A stretch of 64,000 nucleotides of DNA from Georgenia satyanarayanai (lineage in GTDB: Bacteria > Actinomycetota > Actinomycetes > Actinomycetales > Actinomycetaceae): contig NZ_UETB01000002.1 of assembly GCF_900116375.1 (NCBI RefSeq), forward strand, positions 1 through 64,000. Direction: 5' to 3'. Numbering within the stretch: the stretch's first letter is position 1; each line of letters starts with the position of its first letter. Positions 34,785 to 43,029 of the stretch are shown one piece after another. The translations under genes were made by a program, and so were the position numbers. The notes under the pieces were generated by a model. The model worked only from the letters and a program-made list of their open reading frames with translations, was not told the origin of the DNA and did no database searches.

Positions 34785-35189
34785 TTACTCGACGCCGACG
34801 ATGTCGACGACGAACACGAGGGTGTCCTCGCCGCCGATGCCGGCCTGCGGGACACCGCGGGAGCCGTAGCCGTGCTCCGGCGGGATGGACAGCAGGACGC
34901 GTGAGCCGATCGCCTTGCCGACGAGGCCGTCGTCCCAGCCACCGATGACCATGCCCATCCCGATGGGGAAGGAGATGGTCTGGCCGCGGGCGTAGGAGCT
35001 GTCGAAGACCGCTCCGTCCCAGATCTGGCCGTGGTAGTTGACGACGATCGTGTCGCCCGCCTCGACGGCCGCACCGTCACCGGCCTCGAGGACGGCCACC
35101 TGCAGGCCGTCGGGTGCCGGGGTGCCCGGGAAGGTCAGGGTGGGCTCGTCGCCGAAGGAGCCGGACGCGATGGGGAGGTTTGCGCTCAT
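34785..35189 (-). CDS. FKBP-type peptidyl-prolyl cis-trans isomerase
   Basis: 134 aa, single FKBP domain with no signal peptide, hence cytoplasmic. The signatures are GDTIVVNYHGQIWDGAVFDS, GMVIGGWDDGLVGKAIGSR and PPEHGYGSRGVPQAGIGGED followed by LVFVVDIVGVE. It accelerates proline isomerisation in folding. The stop lies 22 bp beyond the family A palindrome and the MarR gene starts upstream on the same strand with 9 bp between them. Confidence 0.94.
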   Translation of the reverse strand: MSANLPIASGSFGDEPTLTFPGTPAPDGLQVAVLEAGDGAAVEAGDTIVVNYHGQIWDGAVFDSSYARGQTISFPIGMGMVIGGWDDGLVGKAIGSRVLLSIPPEHGYGSRGVPQAGIGGEDTLVFVVDIVGVE

Positions 35190-35198
35190 CGCACCAGA

Positions 35199-35711
35199 CT
35201 ACGGGGCGGTCCGCGGCCCGCCCGCGCAGCCGTCCGGCAGGCACCCGCCCTCGCTCGCCACCTTGGCCTCGACCGCCGCCCACATGGCCGCCAGGCCCCG
35301 CGCGAGCGCCCGCAGGTCCTCGGGCGCCATGGCATGGAGGATCTCCATCCCCACCCGCCACCCGGCGGCGTCGTGCTCGGCGATGAAGGCCTCCCCGGCC
35401 GGGCTCAGCGCGGTCAGGCGCACCCGTCGGTCGCGCGGGTCCGCGCGGCGCTCCACCATGCCGCGCTCGACGAGCCGGTCGACGATGCCGGAGACCGTCG
35501 GCATGGAGACGTCGAGGTGGCGTGCCAGGTCGTGCCCGCCGAGGGGGCCGTGGGTCGCGAGCAGGGCGACGAGCTTGAGCTGCTGCATCGTCAGCGTCGA
35601 GCCGAGGATGGGGCCGAGCTGCTCGTGCACGAAGAACTTCGCGACCATCTCCCCGGCCGCCCTCACCTCGTCGATGAGGCGGTCGTGCTCGCTCGGGCAC
35701 TGCTGGCTCAC
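35199..35711 (-). CDS. MarR-family transcriptional regulator
   Basis: 170 aa from GTG 35711. The winged helix has LTMQQLKLVALLATHGPLGG, DLARHLDVSMPTVSGIVDRL and VERRADPRDRRVRLTALSPA, the MarR wing. The C-terminus carries two Cys (GGCLPDGCAGG) that could act as a redox switch, though this is speculation. It is divergent from the RND efflux gene at 35790, which it most likely represses through the sequence at 35721-35741. Confidence 0.92.
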   Translation of the reverse strand: MSQQCPSEHDRLIDEVRAAGEMVAKFFVHEQLGPILGSTLTMQQLKLVALLATHGPLGGHDLARHLDVSMPTVSGIVDRLVERGMVERRADPRDRRVRLTALSPAGEAFIAEHDAAGWRVGMEILHAMAPEDLRALARGLAAMWAAVEAKVASEGGCLPDGCAGGPRTAP

Positions 35712-35720
35712 GCGTGCTAC

Positions 35721-35741
35721 CTTACTTCGGGTTTGCCTAAG
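35721..35741. promoter_or_regulatory. Candidate MarR operator in the marR/RND intergenic region
   Basis: The 78-bp divergent region contains CTTACTTCGGGTTTGCCTAAG, an imperfect inverted repeat with ends CTTA and TAAG. MarR proteins bind such 16-22 bp AT-richer palindromes. It starts 10 bp from the MarR GTG and so also overlaps that gene's own promoter. Confidence 0.45.
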
Positions 35742-35789
35742 TGTTGGGCCTGCCCGTCACTTTACCCCACGCCGTCAGACGGAGACCTC

Positions 35790-38700
35790 GTGTCGTCACT
35801 CGCCCGGTTCAGCCTTGCCAACCGCGCCCTCGTCGCCCTCGCCACCGTCCTCGCCGTCCTCGGCGGCCTGTGGGCGACGACGACGCTCAAGCAGGAGCTC
35901 ATCCCCCCGCTGGACCTGCCGGTCGTCGGCGCGGTCACGACCTACCCGGGCGCCTCGCCCGAGGTCGTCGAGCAGCAGGTGAGCGACGTCGTCGAGCAGG
36001 CCGCCGGCGTCGTCGCCGGCCTGGAGGGCACGACGTCGACGTCGAGCGCCGGTTCCTCCGTCGTCCTCCTCGAGCTCGCCTACGGCACCGACGTCACCAA
36101 CGCCCAGCAGGAGCTCCAGGCGGCGATCACGCGCCTGGAGCCGGTCCTGCCCGAGTCCGCCGACACGCAGGTCGTCAGCGGCGGCATCGACGACCTCCCG
36201 GTCGTCCAGCTCGCCGCCGCCACGAGCGGGGACCAGGAGCGGGCCGCCGAGGTGCTGCGCACCGTCGTCGTGCCCGAGCTCGAGCGCCTCGAGGGCGTGC
36301 GCGACGTCCAGCTCAGCGGCGTCCAGGACCCACTCGTCCGCATCGACGTCGACCTCGCCGCCCTCGCCGGGGCGGGGGTGGACCCGAGCGCGATCGCCGA
36401 CACGCTGCGCGCGAACGGCGCCGTCGTGCCGGGCGGCACCATCACCGAGGACGACCGCACCCTGTCGGTCGAGACCGGCACCCGGCTCACCTCCGCCGAG
36501 GAGATCGCCGCGCTGCCGATCGCCACGGAGTCCGGCCCCGTGGCGGTCGGGGACGTGGCCGAGGTCAGCGCCGAGCGCGCCGAGGCGACCTCCTTCAACC
36601 GGACCGACGGCGACCCGAGCTTCGGCCTGGCCGTCACCAAGACGCCCGACGGCAACACGGTCGACGTCTCCCAGGAGGTCCAGGACCTCCTCGGAGAGTT
36701 CGAGACGGCCCTCGGCGACGGCGCCGAGATCACCGTCGTCTTCGACCAGGCGCCCTTCATCCAGGACTCCATCAAGGACCTCGCGACGGAGGGCCTGCTC
36801 GGGCTCGTGTTCGCCGTCGTCGTCATCCTGCTCTTCCTGCGCACGTGGCGGCCCACCGGCGTGACCGCGCTGTCGATCCCGCTGTCCCTCATCGTCGCGC
36901 TCATCGGCCTGCGGACGGTGGGCTACACCCTCAACCTCTTCACGCTCGCGGCGCTCACGGTGTCGGTCGGGCGCGTGGTCGACGACTCGATCGTCGTCAT
37001 CGAGAACATCAACCGGCACCTGTCCTACGGCAAGGACCGCCGTACCGCGATCCTCGACGCCGTGCGCGAGGTGGCCGGCGCCATCACCTCCGCGACGATC
37101 GCCACGGCAGCGGTCTTCGTGCCGATCGGTCTCGTCGGCGGCATGGTCGGTGAGCTCTTCCGCCCCTTCGCCTTCACCGCCGCGCTCGCGCTGCTCGCCT
37201 CGCTCTTCGTCGCCCTGACGATCGTGCCGGTGCTCGCGTACTGGTTCGTCCGCGGGCCCAGGCCCGGCGAGGACGCCGCGGCCGTGCGCGAGGCCGCCGA
37301 GGCCAAGGAGCGCTCCGGCGCCCTCCAGCGGACCTACGTCCGCACGCTGCGCACCGCTCTCGCCCGGCCGTGGGTCGCGGTCCTCCTCGCCGTCGCCGTC
37401 CTCGGCGGCACGGTGGGCCTGGCGACGCAGCTGGAGACCGAGTTCATCGGCGACACGGGCCAGAACACCCTGTCGGTCACGCAGGCGCTGCCGCCGGGCA
37501 CCTCCCTCGAGGCCGCCGACGCGGCAGCGCAGGAGGTCGAGGCCGTCGTCGCCGAGCTCGACGCCGTCGACACCTACCAGGTGACCGGCGGGGCCGGTGA
37601 CTCCGCCATGGCCTTCTTCGGGGCGGGCGGCGAGACGACCTTCTCCATCACCCTGGACCTCGACGCCGACGCCGTGGCCGCCGAGGACGAGCTGCGCTCG
37701 CGTCTCGCCGAGCTCGACACCGCCGGTGAGCTCACCGTCGCCACCGGCATGGCCGGCTTCTCCGGCAGCCTCGAGGTCGTCGTGAGCGGCGCCGACGGCG
37801 AGGCCGTGGAGTCCGCCGCCGCCGACGTCCTCGCCGCCGTCGAGGGCATCGACGGGACGACCGACGTCGCCTCGAACCTCGCCGCCGAGCTGCCCACGCT
37901 GCTCGTCGAGGTGGACCGCGACGCCGCCGCCGCGCTCGGGCTCAGCGAGGCCCAGGTGGGGCAGACCGTGTCCACGGCCCTCCAGGGCACCACGGTCGCC
38001 TCGATCAACACCGAGGACGGGCGCAGCGACGTTGTCATGGACGTCGGGCAGACGCCGACCACCCGCGAGGAGCTGCAGGCCCTGCCGCTGACCACGGCGC
38101 TCGGCCCGGTGCCGCTGTCGGAGGTGGCCGAGGTCCGTGAGGTCGAGCAGCCGGTGTCCATCACCCGCGCGGACGGCCTGCGCAGCGCGACGATCAGCGC
38201 GACGTCCACCGCCTCGGACCTCGGCACGGTGACGAGCGAGCTCCAGGCCGCCGTCGACTCCCTCGACCTGCCCGACGGCGTGGTCGCCGAGGTGGCCGGT
38301 GTCAGCGCCGAGCAGGAGGAGGCCTTCGCCAACCTGGGCCTGGCCCTGGCGCTGTCGATCGCCATCGTCTACCTCGTCATGGTCGCGACCTTCAACTCCC
38401 TCGTGCAGCCGCTCATCCTCCTCGTGTCGGTGCCCTTCGCGGCCACCGGCGCCGTCGGGATGCTCGTCGTCACCGGCAGTCAGCTCGACGTGCCGGGCCT
38501 CATCGGTGCGCTCATGCTCGTGGGTGTCGTCGTGACGAACGCGATCGTCCTCATCGACCTCATCAACCAGTACCGCAAGCAGGCCATGGGGCTTGACGAG
38601 GCGATCGTCGAGGGCGGTCGCCACCGCCTCGCGCCGATCCTCATGACGGCGGCGGCCACCATCGCCGCACTGGTGCCGATGGCGATCGGCATCACCGGCG

Positions 38701-38879
38701 GGAGCGCCTTCGTCTCCCAGCCGCTCGCTCTCGTCGTCATCGGCGGCCTCATCACCTCGACGTTCCTCACGCTCCTGCTCGTGCCGGTGCTCTACCTCCT
38801 CGTCGAGCGGCGTCTGGAGAAGCAGCGCGCGCGGCGGGCCGAGAAGCAGCCGGACCTCGTGGAGTCAGCGGGCGCCTGA
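35790..38879 (+). CDS. RND-family efflux transporter permease (AcrB-like)
   Basis: 1029 aa from GTG 35790 with GGAG upstream. The start VSSLARFSLANRALVALATV is the inner-membrane helix of AcrB-type pumps. Two six-helix bundles and two large periplasm-like loops follow; TM4 carries LTVSVGRVVDDSIVVIENIN with the paired Asp residues of the proton relay, and the second half repeats LMLVGVVVTNAIVLIDLINQ. No membrane fusion or outer-membrane partner is encoded nearby, as expected for a single-membrane cell. It exports drugs or lipids and is probably under MarR control. Confidence 0.93.
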   Translation: MSSLARFSLANRALVALATVLAVLGGLWATTTLKQELIPPLDLPVVGAVTTYPGASPEVVEQQVSDVVEQAAGVVAGLEGTTSTSSAGSSVVLLELAYGTDVTNAQQELQAAITRLEPVLPESADTQVVSGGIDDLPVVQLAAATSGDQERAAEVLRTVVVPELERLEGVRDVQLSGVQDPLVRIDVDLAALAGAGVDPSAIADTLRANGAVVPGGTITEDDRTLSVETGTRLTSAEEIAALPIATESGPVAVGDVAEVSAERAEATSFNRTDGDPSFGLAVTKTPDGNTVDVSQEVQDLLGEFETALGDGAEITVVFDQAPFIQDSIKDLATEGLLGLVFAVVVILLFLRTWRPTGVTALSIPLSLIVALIGLRTVGYTLNLFTLAALTVSVGRVVDDSIVVIENINRHLSYGKDRRTAILDAVREVAGAITSATIATAAVFVPIGLVGGMVGELFRPFAFTAALALLASLFVALTIVPVLAYWFVRGPRPGEDAAAVREAAEAKERSGALQRTYVRTLRTALARPWVAVLLAVAVLGGTVGLATQLETEFIGDTGQNTLSVTQALPPGTSLEAADAAAQEVEAVVAELDAVDTYQVTGGAGDSAMAFFGAGGETTFSITLDLDADAVAAEDELRSRLAELDTAGELTVATGMAGFSGSLEVVVSGADGEAVESAAADVLAAVEGIDGTTDVASNLAAELPTLLVEVDRDAAAALGLSEAQVGQTVSTALQGTTVASINTEDGRSDVVMDVGQTPTTREELQALPLTTALGPVPLSEVAEVREVEQPVSITRADGLRSATISATSTASDLGTVTSELQAAVDSLDLPDGVVAEVAGVSAEQEEAFANLGLALALSIAIVYLVMVATFNSLVQPLILLVSVPFAATGAVGMLVVTGSQLDVPGLIGALMLVGVVVTNAIVLIDLINQYRKQAMGLDEAIVEGGRHRLAPILMTAAATIAALVPMAIGITGGSAFVSQPLALVVIGGLITSTFLTLLLVPVLYLLVERRLEKQRARRAEKQPDLVESAGA

Positions 38880-38885
38880 CCGAGG

Positions 38886-38918
38886 ACGGGAGCCGGGCAC
38901 CTGGTGCCCGGCTCCCGT
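38886..38918. terminator. Bidirectional hairpin between RND and esterase genes
   Basis: ACGGGAGCCGGGCAC (38886-38900) is the exact reverse complement of 38904-38918, with a 3-base loop; GAGGAC and GTCCTC extend it on the outside. It starts 7 bp after the RND stop and ends 6 bp before the convergent esterase stop. Confidence 0.7.
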
Positions 38919-38923
38919 CGTCC

Positions 38924-39895
38924 TCAGCCCAGCCGGTCGGCGAGCCACTCGAGCTGGCGCTCCCGCTGGAACTCGGTGCCGCCCTCGTGCTCGTTGAAGG
39001 GGTAGACCTCGATGTCGACGTGCCCGCCCCACCGGTTGGCCGCGGCGTAGACCGTCGACGGCGGGCAGACGGGGTCCATGAGGGCGACGGAGTAGAGGGC
39101 GGGCGCCTGGGCCCGCTTGGCGTGGTTGACGCCGTCGATGTAGGACAGCGTCCGGAAGGTGTCCTCGACGCGGTGCCGGTGGGCCGACAGGTAGGTGCGC
39201 ACCTCGGCGAAGGGCCCGGCCGGCGCGGACTCCACACCCCGGCGGACGTGGGACAGCCACGGCACGTCGGGCATCGCGGCGGCGACGTCGATCAGGCCGG
39301 CGACGGCGGTGGTGATCGCCCCGCCCTGGCTCACCCCGGTGACCGCGACCCGCGCCGGGTCGACGCCGGGCAGCGCACGCACGGCCTCGACGGCGCGGAC
39401 ACCGTCGGTGTAGACGCGCCGGTAGTAGTGGTCGTGGGGGTCCTCGATGCCGCGGGTGAGCGTGCCGGGGGCGGCGACGCCGGCGCCCGCGGGGTCGGGC
39501 GTGGCGCCGAAGCCGTTCGTCGGCGCGGTGCCCTGCCCGCGGGTGTCCATGACGACGTAGGCGTAGCCGGCGGCAGCCCAGGTCAGACGCGTGTGGGCGA
39601 ACCCGCGCCCGCCCCCGTACCCGAGGTACTCGACGACGGCGGGCAGCTGCTCGTCCGCGCGTCCGGCGGGTCGCAGGTACCAGCCCTTGACCCGGTGGCC
39701 GCCGAAGCCGGAGAAGGTGAGGTCGGCGGCCTCGATCGCGCTGAGGTGGGCGTCCACCGGCGTGAGCTCCACGGCGAGGTCGTGGGCGCGGGTCTCGGCC
39801 AGCGTCCGGGCCCAGAAGTCGTCGAAGTCGGCCGGCTCGGCGACCTCCGGACGGTAGTGGGGCAGCTCGGCGGCGTCGATGTCGAAGAGGGGCAC
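38924..39895 (-). CDS. Acetylxylan esterase/cephalosporin-C deacetylase family hydrolase (CE7)
   Basis: 323 aa alpha/beta hydrolase with no signal peptide. CE7 signatures: VVMDTRGQGTAP (the RGQ motif), VAVTGVSQGGAITTAVAGL with the nucleophile Ser about 191, SVALMDPVCPPSTVYAAANR with the Asp, and NEHEGGTEFQ with the catalytic His about 301. It removes acetyl groups from xylo-oligosaccharides or similar esters in the cytoplasm. A hairpin separates it from the BI-1 gene upstream. Confidence 0.92.
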   Translation of the reverse strand: MPLFDIDAAELPHYRPEVAEPADFDDFWARTLAETRAHDLAVELTPVDAHLSAIEAADLTFSGFGGHRVKGWYLRPAGRADEQLPAVVEYLGYGGGRGFAHTRLTWAAAGYAYVVMDTRGQGTAPTNGFGATPDPAGAGVAAPGTLTRGIEDPHDHYYRRVYTDGVRAVEAVRALPGVDPARVAVTGVSQGGAITTAVAGLIDVAAAMPDVPWLSHVRRGVESAPAGPFAEVRTYLSAHRHRVEDTFRTLSYIDGVNHAKRAQAPALYSVALMDPVCPPSTVYAAANRWGGHVDIEVYPFNEHEGGTEFQRERQLEWLADRLG

Positions 39896-39929
39896 GGCCG
39901 GAAGCCTAGCGCCGCCGCGGGGCGGCAGA

Positions 39930-39970
39930 CGCCGAGAGCCGGACCCCTCGGGGGGATCCGGCTCTCGGCG
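39930..39970. terminator. Hairpin downstream of the BI-1 gene, arm shared with 63743-63780
   Basis: CGCCGAGAGCCGGA (39930-39943) pairs exactly with TCCGGCTCTCGGCG (39957-39970) around a 13-base loop. It lies 17 bp past the BI-1 stop (39987, minus strand). The arm CGAGAGCCGGAC recurs in the hairpin after the ABC exporter at 63743. Confidence 0.68.
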
Positions 39971-39986
39971 CGGGAGAAGGGCGGGG

Positions 39987-40871
39987 CTACTCGCCGCCGC
40001 GGAGGATGGCGATGAGGCGGAGGAACTCGAGGTAGAGCCACACGAGCGTGACGATGAGGCCGAACGCGGCCGACCACGCGTAGCGCGAGGGGATGCCGCC
40101 CTCGACTCCCCGCTTGATCGCGTCGAAGTCCATGATGAGGCAGAAGGCCGCGAGGCCGACGGCGAAGACGCCGATGATGACGCCGAGCGGGATGCCCATG
40201 ATCTCCACGCTCGTGCGCAGGCCGAAGGCGGAGTCGCCCGAGCCGAAGAGCATGATGCCGAGGTTGACCAGGGAGAACAGCGCGTAGCCGACCATCGCGA
40301 TGAGGACGAAGCGGGTGAGCTTCGGGGTCACGCGGACCGCGCCGCTCGAGAAGAGCAGGAGGGTGGCGACGAAGGTGGCACCGGTCGCGAGGACCGCCTG
40401 GAGCACGATGCCCGGGTAGAGGCTCTCGAAGAGCATCGAGATGCCACCGAGGAAGAGGCCCTCGGCCGCGGCGTAGACGGCGATGAGCGCCGGGCTGGGC
40501 TCGCGCTTGAAGGCGTTGACCAGTCCTAGGACCAGGCCGACGGCGAGACCGCCGAAGGTGGCCAGCGGGTGGCCGTCGAGGACGAACCAGTTGAGGGCGC
40601 CCATCGCGACGACGAGCGCGAGGAGCCCGCCGGTCTTGATGATGACGTCGTCGTAGGTCATCCGGCCGGTCTGGGCGGGGCCGGCGGCCGGCTGCTGGTA
40701 GGCCTGCTCGAGGTGCTGCACCTGGTAGGGGTCCGCCGCCGGCGGCTGCTGGTAGGTGGTCCCGCCCTGCGGCGCGTAGCCGGGGTGGGCGGGGTAGCCG
40801 TTCGGGGTCGTCGCCCGCTGCTGGCGTCGCTCGCCGAAGTACGGGCTGTTCTCGAAGACTGGATTGCTCAC
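39987..40871 (-). CDS. Bax inhibitor-1/YccA family membrane protein
   Basis: 294 aa. About 70 N-terminal residues are rich in Pro, Gln, Gly and Tyr (YAPQGGTTYQQPPAADPYQV), then seven membrane segments: MTYDDVIIKTGGLLALVVAM, GLVLGLVNAFKREPSPALIA and VTLVWLYLEFLRLIAILRGG at the end. The Pro/Gln-rich head is usual for actinobacterial BI-1-like proteins. Such proteins are proton- or calcium-leak channels; the physiological role in bacteria is unclear. Confidence 0.92.
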   Translation of the reverse strand: MSNPVFENSPYFGERRQQRATTPNGYPAHPGYAPQGGTTYQQPPAADPYQVQHLEQAYQQPAAGPAQTGRMTYDDVIIKTGGLLALVVAMGALNWFVLDGHPLATFGGLAVGLVLGLVNAFKREPSPALIAVYAAAEGLFLGGISMLFESLYPGIVLQAVLATGATFVATLLLFSSGAVRVTPKLTRFVLIAMVGYALFSLVNLGIMLFGSGDSAFGLRTSVEIMGIPLGVIIGVFAVGLAAFCLIMDFDAIKRGVEGGIPSRYAWSAAFGLIVTLVWLYLEFLRLIAILRGGE

Positions 40872-41125
40872 TCAGTGCCTCCTGGTCGCAGCGCGGGCAG
40901 AAAGCCGACGCCATGGTGTGTCCGCGGCCCATCCTATGGGGGTGCCGTGGGACGGCCCGCACTCTTCTCAACGTCCCCCCGCCCTGCCGTGTTCCCGCCT
41001 CGTGCGCGGGGCGGAGCACCTCCTCCCCCACGAGCGGGAGGCCGCCGCGGCGCAATCTCCCTCCTCAGGGCGTCGCGGCGCACCCCTGCCGCCCTCTACG
41101 GTGGGAGCCGGACAAGGAGGTAGGC

Positions 41126-42076
41126 ATGATCGAAGCCCATGAGCTCACCAAACGGTACGGGGACAAGACCGCCGTCGACCGGGTGAGCTTCACCGTGCGG
41201 CCGGGCACCGTCACCGGCTTCCTCGGCCCCAACGGGGCCGGGAAGTCGACGACGATGCGGATGGTCGTCGGACTGGACCGGCCGACGTCGGGCACGGTGA
41301 CCGTCAACGGCCGCCCGTACGCCGAGCACCGCACCCCGCTGAAGGAGGTCGGGGTACTGCTCGACGCCAAGGCCGTCCACACCGGGCGGTCGGCCTACCA
41401 GCACCTGCGCGCGCTCGCCGCCACGCACGGCATCCCGACGGACCGGGTGCGGGAGGTCATCGAGATGACCGGCCTGCAGGCCGTGGCCCGCAAGCGGGTG
41501 GGGGGTTTCTCGCTCGGCATGGGTCAGCGTCTGGGCATCGCCTCCGCCATGCTCGGCGACCCGCGCACCCTCATCCTCGACGAGCCGGTCAACGGCCTGG
41601 ACCCGGAGGGCGTCAAGTGGGTGCGCACGATGGTGCGCCAGCTCGCGGCCGAGGGGCGCACCGTCTTCCTCTCCTCCCACCTCATGAGCGAGATGGCCCA
41701 GACCGCGGACCAGCTGCTCGTCATCGGCCGTGGTCGGATCATCGCCGCCGGGCCGGTGCAGGAGATCATCGACGCCACCCGGGGTGTCACCGTCCGGGTC
41801 CGCTCGCCGCGTGCGAGCGAGCTCGGCGACCTGCTCGCCCGGGCGGGTGCCACGCTGCGGGCCGCCGAGCCGGGCCTCATGGAGGTCACCGGCCGCACCG
41901 CCGAGGAGATCGGTGACCTCGCCGCGGCTTCCGCCATCCCCCTGCACGAGCTCACGCCGGTCCGTGCCTCGCTCGAGGACGCGTACATGACCCTCACCCA
42001 GGACGAGGTCGAGTACCGCTCCGAGCCGCAGCACGGCAACGGCACCTCCACCCTCAGCGAAGGAGCCGCCCGATGA
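41126..42076 (+). CDS. ABC-2 type exporter ATP-binding protein
   Basis: 316 aa from ATG 41126 with AAGGAGG upstream. Walker A is GPNGAGKSTTMRMV, signature VGGFSLGMGQRLGIA, Walker B TLILDEPVNGLDPEGVKW with the switch His in SSHLMSEMAQ. The C-terminal 80 residues, RVRSPRASELGDLLARAG onward, form the accessory domain of NatA/BcrA-like ATPases. With the permease at 42073, overlapping by 4 bp, it makes an exporter, often for antibiotics or lantibiotics. Confidence 0.93.
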   Translation: MIEAHELTKRYGDKTAVDRVSFTVRPGTVTGFLGPNGAGKSTTMRMVVGLDRPTSGTVTVNGRPYAEHRTPLKEVGVLLDAKAVHTGRSAYQHLRALAATHGIPTDRVREVIEMTGLQAVARKRVGGFSLGMGQRLGIASAMLGDPRTLILDEPVNGLDPEGVKWVRTMVRQLAAEGRTVFLSSHLMSEMAQTADQLLVIGRGRIIAAGPVQEIIDATRGVTVRVRSPRASELGDLLARAGATLRAAEPGLMEVTGRTAEEIGDLAAASAIPLHELTPVRASLEDAYMTLTQDEVEYRSEPQHGNGTSTLSEGAAR

Positions 42077-42933
42077 GCGCCACCACGTCTGCCGCCACGC
42101 GCACGGTCACCGTCCGCCCGGTGGGTCTGGGCCGCGTCCTGCGCTCGGAGTGGATCAAGCTCTGGTCGCTGCGCTCGACCTACTGGACCATCGCGCTGAC
42201 GCTGCTCGCGATGCTCATGCTCTCCCTGCTCATGGCGGTCGCCGCGCGCGCCGTGGCGTCCGACGAGTCCTTCGCGCCCGCGGAGGTCGGGCTGGACGGC
42301 CTCACGGTGCTCGGCACCGCCTACGGGATGGCCCAGCTCGTCATCGCCGTCCTCGGTGTCCTCGTCGTCACCGGTGAGTACTCCACCGGGATGATCCGCT
42401 CCTCGCTCACCGCGGTGCCCACCCGCCTGCCCGTCCTCGCGGCCAAGGCGGTGCTCGTCGCGGTCGTGTCCTTCGTCGTCGGCGTCGTCGGGATCGCCCT
42501 CGCCTACGTGCTGACGATGCCGATGCTCGCCGACGCCGGCGGCGCGGCGGAGCTCAGCGACCCCGACACCCTGCGGATGTTCTGGGGCACCGGGCTGTAC
42601 CTCGCCGCCGTCGGGCTCTTCGGCCTGGCGATCGGCACGCTCGTGCGCCACTCGGCGGGAGCGATCGCCGTCGTCGTCGGGATCCTGCTCATCCTGCCGA
42701 CGGTCCTGCAGGTCGCGATGAACGGCCTGGACTGGCTGCGCGACATCTACCCCTACCTGCCGACGACGGCCGGGGACCGGATCATCACCGCCGGCGGACC
42801 CGGCGAGGCCATGTCGGGGATGCCGGGCATGCCGGAGCTGCTCGACCCGTGGGTCGGGTACGGCGTCTTCATGGTCTACGTCGTCGTCGCCCTGCTGGCC
42901 GCGGCGCTGCTCCTGCGTCGCCGGGACGCCTGA
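42073..42933 (+). CDS. ABC-2 type exporter permease
   Basis: 286 aa; its ATG overlaps the ATPase gene (ATGA). A cytoplasmic N-terminus ends RVLRSEWIKLWSLRSTYWTI, followed by six membrane segments; VVTGEYSTGMIRSSLTAVPT is the typical ABC-2 loop. The partner ATPase is upstream. The exported substrate is unknown. The gene ends 33 bp before a perfect 46-bp palindrome shared as 3' boundary with ndh. Confidence 0.9.
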   Translation: MSATTSAATRTVTVRPVGLGRVLRSEWIKLWSLRSTYWTIALTLLAMLMLSLLMAVAARAVASDESFAPAEVGLDGLTVLGTAYGMAQLVIAVLGVLVVTGEYSTGMIRSSLTAVPTRLPVLAAKAVLVAVVSFVVGVVGIALAYVLTMPMLADAGGAAELSDPDTLRMFWGTGLYLAAVGLFGLAIGTLVRHSAGAIAVVVGILLILPTVLQVAMNGLDWLRDIYPYLPTTAGDRIITAGGPGEAMSGMPGMPELLDPWVGYGVFMVYVVVALLAAALLLRRRDA

Positions 42934-42965
42934 GCGCCGCGGTCGCTCACCTCGACCGCTCCGCA

Positions 42966-43011
42966 GAGACGGAACTGCGCGCCTGACATGTCAGGCGCGC
43001 AGTTCCGTCTC
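42966..43011. repeat. Perfect 46-bp palindrome between convergent genes
   Basis: The sequence from 42966 equals its own reverse complement over all 46 positions, with arms GAGACGGAACTGCGCGCCTG plus ACA on each side and no loop (centre CATG). It lies between the ABC permease stop (42933) and the ndh stop (43030). It would form a very stable hairpin in both transcripts and is suited to act as a bidirectional terminator. Confidence 0.85.
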
Positions 43012-43029
43012 AGCAGGAGAGCTCGACAA

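Noticed and set aside
35796-38624. 942-residue minus-strand frame over the RND gene
   Set aside because: Antisense shadow of repeated GAG/GTC codons; low-complexity Asp/Gly/Val/Arg composition.
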